Source of the DNA: Marinomonas algarum
GTDB lineage: Bacteria > Pseudomonadota > Gammaproteobacteria > Pseudomonadales > Marinomonadaceae
DNA length: 64,000 nucleotides
Reading direction: 5' to 3'
NCBI RefSeq assembly: GCF_020532605.1
Contig: NZ_JAJATW010000002.1
Location: forward strand, 186,001-250,000
The position numbers and the translations under genes were made by a program. Of this stretch, positions 19,856 to 31,316 are shown piece by piece; positions within the stretch are counted from its first letter, which is position 1; every line of letters starts with the position of its first letter. A model generated the notes under the pieces. It did no database searches. It had not been told where the DNA came from and worked only from the letters and a program-made list of their open reading frames with translations.

Positions 19856-20986
19856 ATGAATGAAAACCAATACCTAACGAATCAACCAGCCAATCACGAT
19901 AAAAAAGTCATTGTGGGTATGTCTGGTGGTGTCGACTCCTCTGTCTCAGCGCTTATTTTGATGAAACAGGGCTATCAGGTGGAAGGTCTTTTTATGAAGA
20001 ACTGGGACGAAGACGACGGCACCGAATACTGCACCGCCAAAGACGATTTGGCCGATGCCCAAGCGGTCTGTGACAAACTGGGCATTAAACTGCACACCGC
20101 CAATTTCGCAGCGGAGTATTGGGACAATGTTTTTGAGCATTTCTTAGAAGAATACAAAGCAGGTCGTACGCCAAACCCAGATATCCTGTGCAACAAAGAG
20201 ATCAAATTCAAAGCCTTTTTAGAGTACGCGATGGCTCTTAAAGCGGACTATATCGCCACCGGACACTATGTGCGTCGCGGTGCAGATCAAAACGGTGAGC
20301 CTTTGCTATTAAAAGGGTTAGACGGTAACAAAGATCAAAGCTACTTTCTTTATGCCGTAGGAAAAGACGAGATTGCTAAGACCTTATTCCCCGTTGGAGA
20401 GCTGGAAAAACCCGAAGTGCGTCGTTTAGCCGAAGAATATGAATTGGTGACGCACAACAAAAAAGACAGTACGGGTATTTGTTTCATCGGCGAACGTCGT
20501 TTTAAAGACTTTTTAGAGCAATACCTACCAGCGCAACCCGGTGACATAGAAACTCTCGAGGGGGACAAGATTGCCCGCCACCATGGTTTGATGTACCACA
20601 CGATAGGTCAACGCCAGGGCTTGGGGATTGGCGGTCTAGCCAATTACTCCGATGATCCTTGGTATGTGGTCGAAAAAGACCTAACTCGTAATGTATTGAT
20701 CGTCACTCAAGGCGGTCAGCACGCTTCTTTGTTTAAGACACACCTTATCGCCGACGGTTTTGATTGGGTAGCTCGTGAGAAGCCGGATTTCCCGTTAACC
20801 TGTAAAGCCAAGTGCCGCTACCGTCAGCTTGACCAAGAATGCACCATTCACGAATTAGCAGACGGTAGCGTCGAGGTGTCTTTTGTTGAGCCTCAACGGG
20901 CCGTCACACCCGGTCAGTCTGTGGTGTTTTACCTTGATGACGTATGCCTTGGCGGCGGCATCATCAATGTGGCCTTTAACAAATAA
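19856..20986 (+). CDS. mnmA: tRNA-specific 2-thiouridylase MnmA
   Basis: 376 residues. Adenylates U34 of tRNA-Lys, Glu and Gln, then transfers sulfur received from TusE. PP-loop GMSGGVDSS at about 21-29, first catalytic cysteine in [13 protein letters not shown], second in [13 protein letters not shown]-terminal PUA-like domain. Functional partner of tusDCBE at 3467-4844. Confidence 0.97.
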   Translation: MNENQYLTNQPANHDKKVIVGMSGGVDSSVSALILMKQGYQVEGLFMKNWDEDDGTEYCTAKDDLADAQAVCDKLGIKLHTANFAAEYWDNVFEHFLEEYKAGRTPNPDILCNKEIKFKAFLEYAMALKADYIATGHYVRRGADQNGEPLLLKGLDGNKDQSYFLYAVGKDEIAKTLFPVGELEKPEVRRLAEEYELVTHNKKDSTGICFIGERRFKDFLEQYLPAQPGDIETLEGDKIARHHGLMYHTIGQRQGLGIGGLANYSDDPWYVVEKDLTRNVLIVTQGGQHASLFKTHLIADGFDWVAREKPDFPLTCKAKCRYRQLDQECTIHELADGSVEVSFVEPQRAVTPGQSVVFYLDDVCLGGGIINVAFNK

Positions 20987-21013
20987 CCCTCAAGCAACCT
21001 AAGAGTTCAAAGC

Positions 21014-21643
21014 ATGAGTAGCCGAGAAAAAGAGCAATCCATCGCCCTGTCTGCCGTATTCCAAGCGGCAGAATTGGTGGCTGTGTTAGCCAAAACCGGG
21101 CAAGTCGACAATGCCAGCTTAGAGCCCATGTTGGAAAGTATTCTAATGGTCAACGCATCGTCTACCGAAGACATTTACGGCGGCCAGTGGGATTGCCCAA
21201 GCCATTTAGCCTTGGGTCGAAAAATCGCTCGTCAGGCCTTAGGAAAAGAGCGTCGTAGTGTTAATCCAGACACATTACGATACGCCTTAAGCTTGATGCA
21301 CCTTGAAAGCAAGCTCGCCAAAGAGCCAGACATGCTGTCCACTATTGGCCAAAAAATCGGTCAGATAGAGCAAAAAAAAGCCCATTACGACAGTGTATTA
21401 CATGAAAACATGGTGGCCGCTATTTCAGGCATGTATCAAGACACGTTAAGTAAATTATCCTTTAGAATTCAAGTGCATGGCGACAGTCGACATCTGCAAC
21501 AACCTCAAATCGCCAATCAAGTAAGAGCAATTTTTATGGCGGGGATACGTGCCGCTATGTTGTGGCGTCAGCTAGGCGGAAAACGCTGGCACTTGATTTT
21601 CAAACGAAAGTCATTATTAATTGCACTGGATGCGCGCCATTGA
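21014..21643 (+). CDS. hflD: lysogenization regulator HflD homologue
   Basis: 209 residues, all-helical. SREKEQSIALSAVFQAAELV and the later KPDTLRY-like segment (VNPDTLRYALSLMHLE) match HflD, a membrane-associated protein that binds lambda CII in E. coli; its native role is unclear. Between mnmA and purB in E. coli; here icd intervenes before purB. Confidence 0.92.
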   Translation: MSSREKEQSIALSAVFQAAELVAVLAKTGQVDNASLEPMLESILMVNASSTEDIYGGQWDCPSHLALGRKIARQALGKERRSVNPDTLRYALSLMHLESKLAKEPDMLSTIGQKIGQIEQKKAHYDSVLHENMVAAISGMYQDTLSKLSFRIQVHGDSRHLQQPQIANQVRAIFMAGIRAAMLWRQLGGKRWHLIFKRKSLLIALDARH

Positions 21644-21748
21644 TCTGGGTATGACATCAATAAAACGAATAATTACGATCAATTTTGAGTATATATACGA
21701 GCCGATATCTCTAGCCTGTGTTTTTAGGTAGTATATCGAGCAAATTTC

Positions 21749-21814
21749 TGGCCTGAGCATGGCAACATGAACAGGTCATTTATGTTAGCGAAGGGCGACT
21801 AAAAGTCCTCTTCG
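21749..21814 (+). other. two RNA hairpins in the icd leader
   Basis: Hairpin 1 (21749-21778): TGGCCTG...CAGGTCA with inner CATG / CATG closed by a GCAA tetraloop. Hairpin 2 (21789-21814): CGAAG...CTTCG with inner GACT / AGTC. Neither is followed by a T-run. They lie 40-105 nt before the icd start and suggest a structured 5' untranslated region. Confidence 0.45.
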
Positions 21815-21853
21815 ATCCAATAGGCCAACAGCCTGAAATGTTAGGGGAAATAC

Positions 21854-24073
21854 ATGTCGAAACAAACCATCTACTACACATTGACCGATGAAGCACCAGC
21901 ACTGGCAACAGCCTCTTTACTACCTATCTTTAGCGCTTTCGCAAAAGAAGCTGATATCAAACTAGAATTGACCGATATTTCGTTAGCAAGCCGCATACTT
22001 TCGGCTTTTTCTGATCTCTTGCCCGCTGACAAGCAAGTAGAAGATGGCCTAAAATTTTTGGGCGACCTTACCGCTAATCCAGACGCAAACATTGTTAAAT
22101 TGCCTAACATCAGTGCGTCTTTGCCACAATTGTACGCGGCAATCAAAGAACTTAACGCACAGGGCTACAACCTACCGAATTACCCAGAAAACCCACACAC
22201 TGACGAAGAAAAAGAAGTTCAAGCACGTTATTCAAAAGTGCTTGGCTCTGCGGTAAACCCAGTACTTCGTCAAGGTAACTCTGATCGTCGCGCACCGGCG
22301 GCAGTAAAAGGCTTCGCTCGCAAACACCCACACTCTATGGGTAAGTGGAGCAAAACATCGACGTCACATGCCGATTACATGCGCAGCGGTGATTTCTTCG
22401 AATCTGAGCAATCCGTCACCATGACAGAAGCGCAAACTGTTCGTCTTGAGTTTGTTGGTGAAGACGGCACAGTAGAAGTGAAAAAGTCTCTTCCTCTTAT
22501 CGAAGGCGAAGTGCTAGACAGCATGAACATCAACTGCAAAGCGCTACGTGACTTCTTTGAAGAATCTTTGCAAGACGCTAAAGACAACAACATCATGTGG
22601 TCTTTGCACGTTAAAGCAACCATGATGAAGGTGTCTCACCCTATCGTATTTGGTCATGCGGTCACGGTTTTCTTTAAAGACGTATTCGAAAAGTACGGTG
22701 AGCTTTTCAAAGAACTTGGCGTTAACCCAAACAATGGTCTAGGCAGCGTTTACGATAAAATCCAAACATTGCCAGAAGCACAACAAGAAGAAATCAAACA
22801 AGCTATCGATGCTTGCTACACAACACGTCCAGAGTTGGCAATGGTTGATTCCGATCGCGGCATCACTAACTTGCACGTACCAAGCGACGTTATCGTTGAT
22901 GCATCCATGCCTGCGATGATTCGTAACTCAGGTAAAATGTGGGGTCGTGACGGTAAAGCACACGATGCCAAAGCAGTTATGCCAGAAAGTACGTATGCCC
23001 GTATTTACCAGGAAGCGATTAACTTCTGTAAAACCAACGGTGCTTTTGACCCAGTCACAATGGGAACCGTACCAAACGTTGGCCTAATGGCACAGAAAGC
23101 AGAAGAATACGGCTCTCATGACAAAACATTTGAAATGAAAGCGAACGGTGTTATGCGTGTTGTAGACGCAAACGGCAACGTATTGATGCAACACACTGTT
23201 GAGAAAGGCGACATCTGGCGTGCTTGTCAAACCAAAGACGCCCCCATCCGCGATTGGGTAAAATTGGGTGTTACACGCGCTCGTCAATCTGACACACCGG
23301 CGGTTTTCTGGTTAGACGAAGAACGTGCTCATGACAATGAGCTACGTAAGAAAGTTGAAACATACCTAAAAGAGCACGACACAAGTGGTCTAGACATTCG
23401 CATCATGTCTTACAACGAAGCGATTCGTTTCTCTATGGAACGCCTTATTCGCGGTAAAGACACGATTTCAGTGACTGGTAACGTATTGCGTGACTACTTG
23501 ACTGACCTTTTCCCAATCATGGAATTGGGTACGTCTGCAAAAATGTTGTCTATCGTACCTATGCTTAAAGGCGGCGGTATGTACGAAACAGGTGCGGGTG
23601 GTTCAGCGCCTAAACACGTTCAACAGCTTATGGAAGAAAACTACCTTCGTTGGGATTCATTAGGCGAATTCCTTGCTGTCGCTGTATCGTTCGAAGAGCT
23701 TGGTATCAAGCAAAACAACGAAAAAGCGAAAGTGTTGGCAAACTGCCTAGACAAGGCAACTGGCAAATTGTTGGATACCAACAAATCTCCTGCACGTAAA
23801 GTGGGTGACATCGACAACCGTGGTAGCCACTTCTACTTGGCTATGTACTGGGCTCAAGAGCTTGCAGCACAAACAGACAATGCAGAATTGGCTGCGAAGT
23901 TTGCGCCACTGGCGAAAGAGTTGGCAGAGAAAGAAGCCACTATCGTTGCAGAATTGGCAGCGGTTCAAGGCAAGCCTGCCGGTCTAACAGGTTACTACCA
24001 TATCGACCTGGCTGAAGTGGCAAAAATCATGCGTCCAAGTAATACCTTTAACACCGCTTTAGCAACACTGTAA
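21854..24073 (+). CDS. icd: NADP-dependent isocitrate dehydrogenase, monomeric type
   Basis: 739 residues, the IDH-II monomeric family, unrelated in sequence to the 416-residue dimeric E. coli Icd. N-terminus [20 protein letters not shown] and the substrate region [17 protein letters not shown] are characteristic. Catalyses isocitrate to 2-oxoglutarate in the citric acid cycle. RBS is AGGGGA before the ATG. It stands between hflD and purB and has its own terminator, so probably is transcribed alone. Confidence 0.96.
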   Translation: MSKQTIYYTLTDEAPALATASLLPIFSAFAKEADIKLELTDISLASRILSAFSDLLPADKQVEDGLKFLGDLTANPDANIVKLPNISASLPQLYAAIKELNAQGYNLPNYPENPHTDEEKEVQARYSKVLGSAVNPVLRQGNSDRRAPAAVKGFARKHPHSMGKWSKTSTSHADYMRSGDFFESEQSVTMTEAQTVRLEFVGEDGTVEVKKSLPLIEGEVLDSMNINCKALRDFFEESLQDAKDNNIMWSLHVKATMMKVSHPIVFGHAVTVFFKDVFEKYGELFKELGVNPNNGLGSVYDKIQTLPEAQQEEIKQAIDACYTTRPELAMVDSDRGITNLHVPSDVIVDASMPAMIRNSGKMWGRDGKAHDAKAVMPESTYARIYQEAINFCKTNGAFDPVTMGTVPNVGLMAQKAEEYGSHDKTFEMKANGVMRVVDANGNVLMQHTVEKGDIWRACQTKDAPIRDWVKLGVTRARQSDTPAVFWLDEERAHDNELRKKVETYLKEHDTSGLDIRIMSYNEAIRFSMERLIRGKDTISVTGNVLRDYLTDLFPIMELGTSAKMLSIVPMLKGGGMYETGAGGSAPKHVQQLMEENYLRWDSLGEFLAVAVSFEELGIKQNNEKAKVLANCLDKATGKLLDTNKSPARKVGDIDNRGSHFYLAMYWAQELAAQTDNAELAAKFAPLAKELAEKEATIVAELAAVQGKPAGLTGYYHIDLAEVAKIMRPSNTFNTALATL

Positions 24074-24133
24074 TTCGTTAGGCACTGAGTACTGAACGAA
24101 GTGCCCTAATCAAACGGTTCTCATGCGAATAGC

Positions 24134-24178
24134 AAAAGCCCAGAGTGTGACAAAATACCGTCGCTTCTGGGCTTTTTT
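24134..24178 (+). terminator. terminator after icd
   Basis: Stem AAAGCCCAGA / TCTGGGCTTT, large loop, T6. Confidence 0.8.
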
Positions 24179-24250
24179 CGTTTATGACGTCGGTTATTAA
24201 CGGGATTCCTCCCCCTATTCCCTGTATTACCAAGCCTCTTTTGCCTATAA

Positions 24251-25663
<1,413 letters not shown>

Positions 25664-25698
25664 TTATTGTCATGGTCACCCTTAGGTGAACGCCAAAT

Positions 25699-25725
25699 AA
25701 AAGAGCCGATTTATCGGCTCTTTTT
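25699..25725 (+). terminator. terminator after purB
   Basis: Stem AAGAGCCGAT / ATCGGCTCTT with T5. Confidence 0.85.
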
Positions 25726-25811
25726 GTGTGTTGCCTTTGCGTGCTACAGCGTATTTCAGTACAACCCAAACAACGCCTTATCTGTTTTCTTTTCATTTTA
25801 ACGAGCCCAAT

Positions 25812-27035
25812 ATGACAGACTTAAATACCCCACTTGCTTTACTTGGCGGTATGACCGCACAAACCTTTTTAGATCACTACTGGCAAAAAAAGCCTTTGTT
25901 GATTCGTGGCGGCTTAGTGGACTTCACCCTACCGTTGGAAGCCGATGAATTGGCTGGTATGACCATGGAAGAAGAGATTGAATCTCGTATTGTGATTGAA
26001 CACGGTAAGACACCATGGGAAACAAAGCAGGGTCCATTTAATGAAGAAACCTTTGCAAACTTACCCGAGCAAGAATGGACGCTACTGGTTCAAGCCGTCG
26101 ATCATTGGGTGCCAGAAATTCAAGCCTTGAAGGAACGCTTTCAATTTTTACCCAGTTGGCGTTTAGACGATGTCATGGCCAGCTACGCCACAACAGGCGG
26201 CAGTGTTGGGCCACATTATGATCAATACGATGTGTTTCTCGTTCAAGTCAGTGGTCGCCGTCGCTGGCAAGTGCTTGCACCAGACGAGTACCAAGACTCC
26301 GCTATCCAAGACATCAAATTGCATATTCTGGACAATTTCCCGGTCAACGCGGATATGGATTGGGAACTTGAAACAGGCGACATCTTGTACTTACCGCCGA
26401 ATTTTGCCCACAATGGTCGCGCTTTAGATGATGACTGTATCACTTACTCTGTGGGCTTTCGTGCGCCAAGCATGCAAGATGTACTGACCGGCATTCGCGA
26501 TAAATTATGTGAAAACGAAGATGCCAAGGATCGCTTTGCTGCACCTGAAACCTCAGCACGCCAGCACAGCGCCCATATTAGCCAAGACGATATCCATTAC
26601 CTGCAAGCGCAATTATCACGACTGATTAATCAACCTGATCAACTGGCTCAATGGCTTGGCGAAACCATGAGTGAAAGTAAATACCCAGAATTTTTATCGC
26701 CATTGAACCAACAAGACGTTGATCAGGCTTTTAACAACGCACAACAAGGTCACACTTTTGTGCGCCCTGGTGATGCGCGTATTTGCTATTATGTACAAGA
26801 AACAAACCTTGAACACGCCAACGCAGAAGAAGGTGAAATTCGCGTGTTTTGCAACGGTGAACACCAACTCGTCGATGCGGAACTCATTGGCTTTGTGGAG
26901 GCGGTCTGCCACCAAGTCGAATTTGATCTATCAGGGTTAGACTGGTCAAAAAACGATGAACTTGAACCGCTGGTACGCTTTTTTATACAACAACAAGGGC
27001 TTATTGAGCTCACCGCCACGGAAGACGATGACTAA
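25812..27035 (+). CDS. roxA: ribosomal protein L16 arginine hydroxylase, RoxA/YcfD type
   Basis: 407 residues, JmjC-like cupin Fe(II)/2-oxoglutarate oxygenase. Iron ligands HxD in VGPHYDQYDVFL and a distal histidine near ILYLPPNFAHNG. YcfD of E. coli hydroxylates Arg81 of L16. The ATG at 25812 starts before PLALLGGMTAQTFLDHYWQKKP; earlier in-frame starts run into the purB terminator. In E. coli ycfD also lies near purB. Confidence 0.92.
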   Translation: MTDLNTPLALLGGMTAQTFLDHYWQKKPLLIRGGLVDFTLPLEADELAGMTMEEEIESRIVIEHGKTPWETKQGPFNEETFANLPEQEWTLLVQAVDHWVPEIQALKERFQFLPSWRLDDVMASYATTGGSVGPHYDQYDVFLVQVSGRRRWQVLAPDEYQDSAIQDIKLHILDNFPVNADMDWELETGDILYLPPNFAHNGRALDDDCITYSVGFRAPSMQDVLTGIRDKLCENEDAKDRFAAPETSARQHSAHISQDDIHYLQAQLSRLINQPDQLAQWLGETMSESKYPEFLSPLNQQDVDQAFNNAQQGHTFVRPGDARICYYVQETNLEHANAEEGEIRVFCNGEHQLVDAELIGFVEAVCHQVEFDLSGLDWSKNDELEPLVRFFIQQQGLIELTATEDDD

Positions 27036-27050
27036 CACAGGAAATCTTGA

Positions 27051-27467
27051 ATGAAGGTATTAACGTCAGATTGGCACAGCAGCAAAGAACAACTCAGCTT
27101 TGTACGCAAACAGGTTTTTATTATCGAACAAGGCATCGACCCCTTAGACGAATGGGATGATATCGACCAAGATGCTGTGCACTTTGTCTCATTTGGCACA
27201 ACAGCCGTGCCCACCGGCACCTGCCGTTTGAGTGAGAACGGTCAAATTAGTCGATTAGCGGTACTCGCTTCTTATCGTCACCAAGGTTACGGTGAAATGC
27301 TGTTGAACCGCGCCATCAAGGTCGCTCGTGAAATGGGGATTCGACAGGTCTTTTTGCACGCCCAAACCGACGTACAACCCTTTTATGACAAGCAGAATTT
27401 TATCACTGACGGCAAAGTCTTCTTAGAGGCAGGAAAAATGCACGTTCGCATGGAAAGAGCGATTTAA
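27051..27467 (+). CDS. GNAT family N-acetyltransferase
   Basis: 138 residues, one GNAT domain. Motif A for acetyl-CoA binding is RLAVLASYRHQGYGEMLL at about 72-89; N-terminal VRKQVFIIEQGI is like the YjcF/ElaA subgroup. Substrate unknown. It follows roxA by 15 nt, so the two are probably co-transcribed. Confidence 0.85.
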   Translation: MKVLTSDWHSSKEQLSFVRKQVFIIEQGIDPLDEWDDIDQDAVHFVSFGTTAVPTGTCRLSENGQISRLAVLASYRHQGYGEMLLNRAIKVAREMGIRQVFLHAQTDVQPFYDKQNFITDGKVFLEAGKMHVRMERAI

Positions 27468-27502
27468 AAACAGGCCTACCGTGTGCAGTCAAAACCGTAA
27501 GC

Positions 27503-27536
27503 AAAAAAAAGCACGTCATTGAGACATGCTTTTTTG
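27503..27536. terminator. bidirectional terminator between GNAT gene and fklB
   Basis: Stem AAGCA-GTC / GAC-TGCTT with A8 and T6 flanks between convergent genes. Confidence 0.8.
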
Positions 27537-27548
27537 TTATGAACAAAA

Positions 27549-28169
27549 TTACACAACAGCAATCAATTCAACATCAAACTGCAATACAGAGAATGGCTGA
27601 ATCATAGCGCCCGCACCTTGAGCACCGTACGCCAATTCTGCAGGAATAGTAAGACGGTATTTCGCGCCTTCTTTCATCAACTGAAGACCTTCTGTCCAAC
27701 CCGCAATCACGCCAGTCAGTGGGAACTCAATTGGCTCACCGCGAGCGATAGAGCTATCGAATACTTGGCCATCGATCAAACGACCTTCGTAATGAACACG
27801 TACCGTGTCTTCACGCTTCGGTGTTGCGCCTGTTCCTTCTTCAAGTACTTCAAACTGCAAGCCACTTTCTGTTACTTGGATGCCTTCTTTGGCTTTGTTT
27901 TCAGCAAGGAAAGCTTCGCCCGCTTTAACAGTTTCTTCAGAACCTGCACGTGCTTTTTCTTCCATTTTTTGCTGTAGCTCAGCAAACGCGGCTTCAAGCT
28001 CTTCACCTGGCACACGCATTTCCACGCCATTTAAAGCATCTTCAATCGCAGCAAAAAGATGCGTTAGGGACAATTCGCCTAAATCACTACCACGAAGTTG
28101 ATCACCGATCTGACGACCAATGCCGTAAGCAATTTTAGATTCATTCGAATCGAACGACAGTTCTGACAT
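27549..28169 (-). CDS. fklB: FKBP-type peptidyl-prolyl isomerase FklB
   Basis: 206 residues. N-terminal dimerisation helices (about 1-95, IAYGIGRQIGDQL) and a C-terminal FKBP domain (VRVHYEGRLIDGQVFDSS, ELAYGAQGAG). No signal peptide, so a cytoplasmic FkpA/Mip relative as E. coli FKBP22. Confidence 0.93.
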   Translation of the reverse strand: MSELSFDSNESKIAYGIGRQIGDQLRGSDLGELSLTHLFAAIEDALNGVEMRVPGEELEAAFAELQQKMEEKARAGSEETVKAGEAFLAENKAKEGIQVTESGLQFEVLEEGTGATPKREDTVRVHYEGRLIDGQVFDSSIARGEPIEFPLTGVIAGWTEGLQLMKEGAKYRLTIPAELAYGAQGAGAMIQPFSVLQFDVELIAVV

Positions 28170-28269
28170 TTTATACTCTCTTATTTATTCATAAAAATTT
28201 GAACCGACATTGTAACATAGGCTTTATAATATAAGCACAAACTCACCTCATCATGGCGCCATTGAACCC

Positions 28270-28299
28270 TTGCTTTCTTTACAAAATATTTTTTATAAA
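28270..28299 (+). promoter_or_regulatory. sigma70-like promoter of the small membrane protein gene
   Basis: TTGCTT at 28270-28275 and TATAAA at 28294-28299, spacing 18 nt, upstream of the Fur-like site and the 73-codon gene. Confidence 0.5.
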
Positions 28300-28317
28300 G
28301 ACCATAGATTTTTTAAA

Positions 28318-28332
28318 TGAAAACAATTATCA
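28318..28332. promoter_or_regulatory. Fur box-like site
   Basis: TGAAAAC-A-ATTATCA fits the 7-1-7 Fur pattern TGATAAT-N-ATTATCA at 12 of 14 positions, right half perfect. It lies just after the predicted start of transcription for the 73-residue gene, a repressing position. Confidence 0.55.
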
Positions 28333-28370
28333 TTTGAAAAATCAGGTAAGAATCAACGGAGGTGAACAAG

Positions 28371-28592
28371 ATGAAAACGAAAAACTTTATTCCAGCAACA
28401 TCTGCTGCCCACAGGGACGACAAAAAAACCGATTATTGGGGCGTCCTGTTTGTGAGCTTTATTTTTATCTCGTCGATGAGCTGCTTTTTATTTGCCAATA
28501 ATGTCAGCCAGCCAAGCAACAGTAATGTATCAGACGCAACCGCTTTACAAGTCGATACCACGATCAGCTCTCGACAACAAAGTAAGAGCTAA
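28371..28592 (+). CDS. small single-span membrane protein, unknown function
   Basis: 73 residues, no family recognised. Polar N-terminus with charged DDKKTDYWG, one membrane helix at about 26-46 (GVLFVSFIFISSMSCFLFA) and a serine/threonine-rich C-terminal tail. Near-perfect Shine-Dalgarno GGAGGTGA lies 5 nt before the ATG, strong evidence that it is translated. The Fur-like box suggests induction by iron limitation. It is not linked to transport genes. Confidence 0.65.
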   Translation: MKTKNFIPATSAAHRDDKKTDYWGVLFVSFIFISSMSCFLFANNVSQPSNSNVSDATALQVDTTISSRQQSKS

Positions 28593-28652
28593 GGATGATA
28601 CGACTTAATAACAGCAAACCCTTTCAACACTCTGGTCACACGAGACGCACTT

Positions 28653-28690
28653 AGATACACTTACTGTATATATAAACAGTAAGTGTATCT
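28653..28690. promoter_or_regulatory. LexA (SOS) box within a 38-bp palindrome at topB
   Basis: Core CTGTATATATAAACAG (28664-28679) differs from the gammaproteobacterial LexA consensus CTGTATATATATACAG at one base and keeps CTG-N10-CAG. It is the centre of a larger perfect inverted repeat with 15-bp arms (28653-28667, 28676-28690) that ends exactly at the topB ATG. Confidence 0.8.
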
Positions 28691-30652
28691 ATGATTCTTT
28701 ATATTGCAGAAAAACCCAGCCTAGCCCGTGCTATTGCCGCCGCTTTTCCTTCCCCTCAAAAAAAAGAAGAAGGCTGCATTTGGCTACCAAATGGTGATTG
28801 TGTCAGCTGGTGTATCGGCCATCTACTAGAACAAGCAGAACCCCACGAATACAACCCTATCTATAAATCTTGGAACCTAGATCACTTACCGATTGTGCCA
28901 ACAGATTGGCAATGGCAAGAAAAAGCCAATACCAAAAAGCAGCTTGGTATCCTTAAAAAACTGATTAAAAAAGCCGATGTATTGGTACACGCTGGCGACC
29001 CAGACCGTGAAGGTCAACTCCTGGTAGACGAAGTGCTGCATTACACCAAGGTGTCTGTCCAAAAGCTGAAAAACACCCAAAGATTACTTATCAGCGACTT
29101 AACGCCTTCTGCCGTCAAGAAAGCGTTGCATAATCTCCGCTCTAATAGCGAATTTGCTGACCTCTCTCGTTCAGCCTTAGGACGTGCTCGTGCCGACTGG
29201 TTATTCGGCTTAAATTTAACCCGCGCTTACACCATTCGAGGACGACAAGCTGGCTATCAAGGCGTACTGTCCATCGGTCGAGTTCAAACCCCCATCTTAG
29301 GTTTGGTTGTCGCCCGTGATAAAGAGCGCGAAGACTTTATTCCTAAAAATTTTTATCAGGTATGGGCACACATTCAAACAGAAAAAAATGAACACTTTCA
29401 AGCAAAATGGCTACCAAGCGATGCCTGCCAACCCTATATGGACGAAGAAAACCGTGTGTTAAGCTTGCCGCTTGCTCAGAATGTCGCGCAAAGGATCAGT
29501 AATCAGCCAGCGACTCTGATTGACGCGAACTACAAACAAAAAAAGCAGTCTCCTCCTCTGCCTTATAGCTTATCAACCTTGCAAATTGATGCAGCGAAAG
29601 CATTTGGTTTGTCTGCTCAGCAGGTGCTAGATACCTGTCAAATCCTGTATGAACGACATCAGATGATTACCTATCCACGGTCAGATTGTCGCTATTTACC
29701 CAATCAACAGCATAAGGACGCCCCCGCCATTTTAGCCGCATTAAAGCAAGCGGGTGGTGATAAGGCAGATCCGAGTCGAAAAAGTAAAGCTTGGAACGAC
29801 AAACAAGTCACTGCCCATCACGCCATTATCCCCACAACTCAGGCACATAAAGCCGCATCGTTAGGCAAAACAGAGTCGCTGGTCTTTGGTTTAATCGCAC
29901 GACAATACTTAATGCAGTTTTACCCAGACTATGAATACCTTGCTTCTCATATCACACTGGACATCGCTGGCGGACGGTTTGAAGCAAAAGGCAGCACCCC
30001 CATAAAAGCAGGCTGGAAAGCGCTGCTCCCGGATAAAAAAAACCATCAAGACGGCGAAGACGAAACACAAAACGAGCTGCCAAGATTGGATAAAAACTCG
30101 TCTCTTTGGTGTACAAAAGGCGAGGTGAAAGAAAAAGTTACCACGGCCCCCGCTGCCTTCACCGATGCCAGTTTATTGGGTGCCATGACAGGGATCAGTC
30201 GATATGTAAAAGATAAGAAGATACGCGCCATTCTGAAAGAAACCGATGGACTGGGTACTGAAGCAACCCGAGCCAGTATTATTGAATTACTTTTCAAACG
30301 AGGCTTCTTAACAAGGCAAGGGAAACAAATTAACGCCAGCCAAACAGGCCGCGCCCTTATTGCTTGTTTACCGGATCAGCTGGTCACGCCAGACATGACA
30401 GCACAATGGGAGGCATCACTAAACCGCATCAGCTTAGGGGAAAGCAGTTATCAGTCGTTCATGACCGATCTAGAAGACAATCTACATCAGTTGATTAGCC
30501 GATCAAAAGACGTTCCCACCTCCGCGCTACAAAATCTACCTGCCCCCAGTAAAAAGCCGTTTGCTAAAAGAAAAACCGCCTCTGGTAAGAAGACAACAAC
30601 AACGAGCAGAAGAAAAACGACAACCAAAAAACGATCAAAGCCAGCAAGCTAA
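28691..30652 (+). CDS. topB: DNA topoisomerase III
   Basis: 653 residues, type IA topoisomerase that decatenates with RecQ. LYIAEKPSLARAIAAAFP at the N-terminus, Toprim acidic triad in HAGDPDREGQLLVDE, SIGRVQTPILGLV, and the catalytic tyrosine in MITYPRSDCRYL. A basic tail (KKTTTTSRRKTTTKKRSK) follows the last domain. The ATG at 28691 fits the family start exactly, has no Shine-Dalgarno and touches a LexA-box palindrome. The stop overlaps the convergent lysE-type gene by 4 nt. Confidence 0.95.
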   Translation: MILYIAEKPSLARAIAAAFPSPQKKEEGCIWLPNGDCVSWCIGHLLEQAEPHEYNPIYKSWNLDHLPIVPTDWQWQEKANTKKQLGILKKLIKKADVLVHAGDPDREGQLLVDEVLHYTKVSVQKLKNTQRLLISDLTPSAVKKALHNLRSNSEFADLSRSALGRARADWLFGLNLTRAYTIRGRQAGYQGVLSIGRVQTPILGLVVARDKEREDFIPKNFYQVWAHIQTEKNEHFQAKWLPSDACQPYMDEENRVLSLPLAQNVAQRISNQPATLIDANYKQKKQSPPLPYSLSTLQIDAAKAFGLSAQQVLDTCQILYERHQMITYPRSDCRYLPNQQHKDAPAILAALKQAGGDKADPSRKSKAWNDKQVTAHHAIIPTTQAHKAASLGKTESLVFGLIARQYLMQFYPDYEYLASHITLDIAGGRFEAKGSTPIKAGWKALLPDKKNHQDGEDETQNELPRLDKNSSLWCTKGEVKEKVTTAPAAFTDASLLGAMTGISRYVKDKKIRAILKETDGLGTEATRASIIELLFKRGFLTRQGKQINASQTGRALIACLPDQLVTPDMTAQWEASLNRISLGESSYQSFMTDLEDNLHQLISRSKDVPTSALQNLPAPSKKPFAKRKTASGKKTTTTSRRKTTTKKRSKPAS

Positions 30653-31266
30653 CCTGCTGCTAACCAAATACCAACGCCGACCATGAGCGTGCCAGCAATA
30701 CGGTTCATAATGCGTACATTACCACTTTTCATCAGTAGGCTTTTTAGTGTTTTACCGCCTGCGGCGTAAATAATTAAACAACTAAACTCCAACAGCAAAA
30801 TAATAGTAATCAAGACCACAAGTTGGCTCGATAGCGGTAGGCTTGAGTCCAAAAAAGGCGGCAACAAAGCCACAAAAAAAGCCCAGCCTTTAGGGTTAGC
30901 AATAGCGGTGACAAAGCCTTGAGACATCAATTCTGTGCGCGATGCCGATGCACCTTCTTCATTGGTTTTGATTGCCATCTTACCTTTAGAAAGCCACATT
31001 TGTACGCCAATATAGGCTAAATAAGCGCCCCCTAAATACTTTAATACCACAAACACACTGGGGTAATTTAACAATAAAGCCGCTACTCCGACAGCAGATA
31101 AGGTGGCTACGGTTGCCACACCAACCAGCTCTCCAAGCATCATCCACAATGCTCGTTTAATCCCAATCGTCATACCCAACGTCATGGCCAAGGTCATGCA
31201 CATACCGGGCGTCAAAGACACAAAAAAGAAGGTAGGTATAAAAGCAGACAGCAACGCGAGGTTCAT
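30649..31266 (-). CDS. LysE/RhtB family amino-acid exporter
   Basis: 205 residues, six hydrophobic segments. Family motif FFFVSLTPGMCMTLAMTLGMTIG near the N-terminus and NPKGWAFFVALLPPFL in the middle. Exports an amino acid such as homoserine or threonine; substrate cannot be read from sequence. ATG at 31266 with AAGGA upstream; an adjacent TTG would add one residue. Confidence 0.88.
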   Translation of the reverse strand: MNLALLSAFIPTFFFVSLTPGMCMTLAMTLGMTIGIKRALWMMLGELVGVATVATLSAVGVAALLLNYPSVFVVLKYLGGAYLAYIGVQMWLSKGKMAIKTNEEGASASRTELMSQGFVTAIANPKGWAFFVALLPPFLDSSLPLSSQLVVLITIILLLEFSCLIIYAAGGKTLKSLLMKSGNVRIMNRIAGTLMVGVGIWLAAG

Positions 31267-31316
31267 CAATACATCCTTATCTGAGGTAATGGCTAAAGCG
31301 ATAAAAGAATCGAGGG

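Noticed and set aside
22000-24000. Antisense frames within icd
   Set aside because: No starts with good sites, no family features; shadows of a highly expressed gene.
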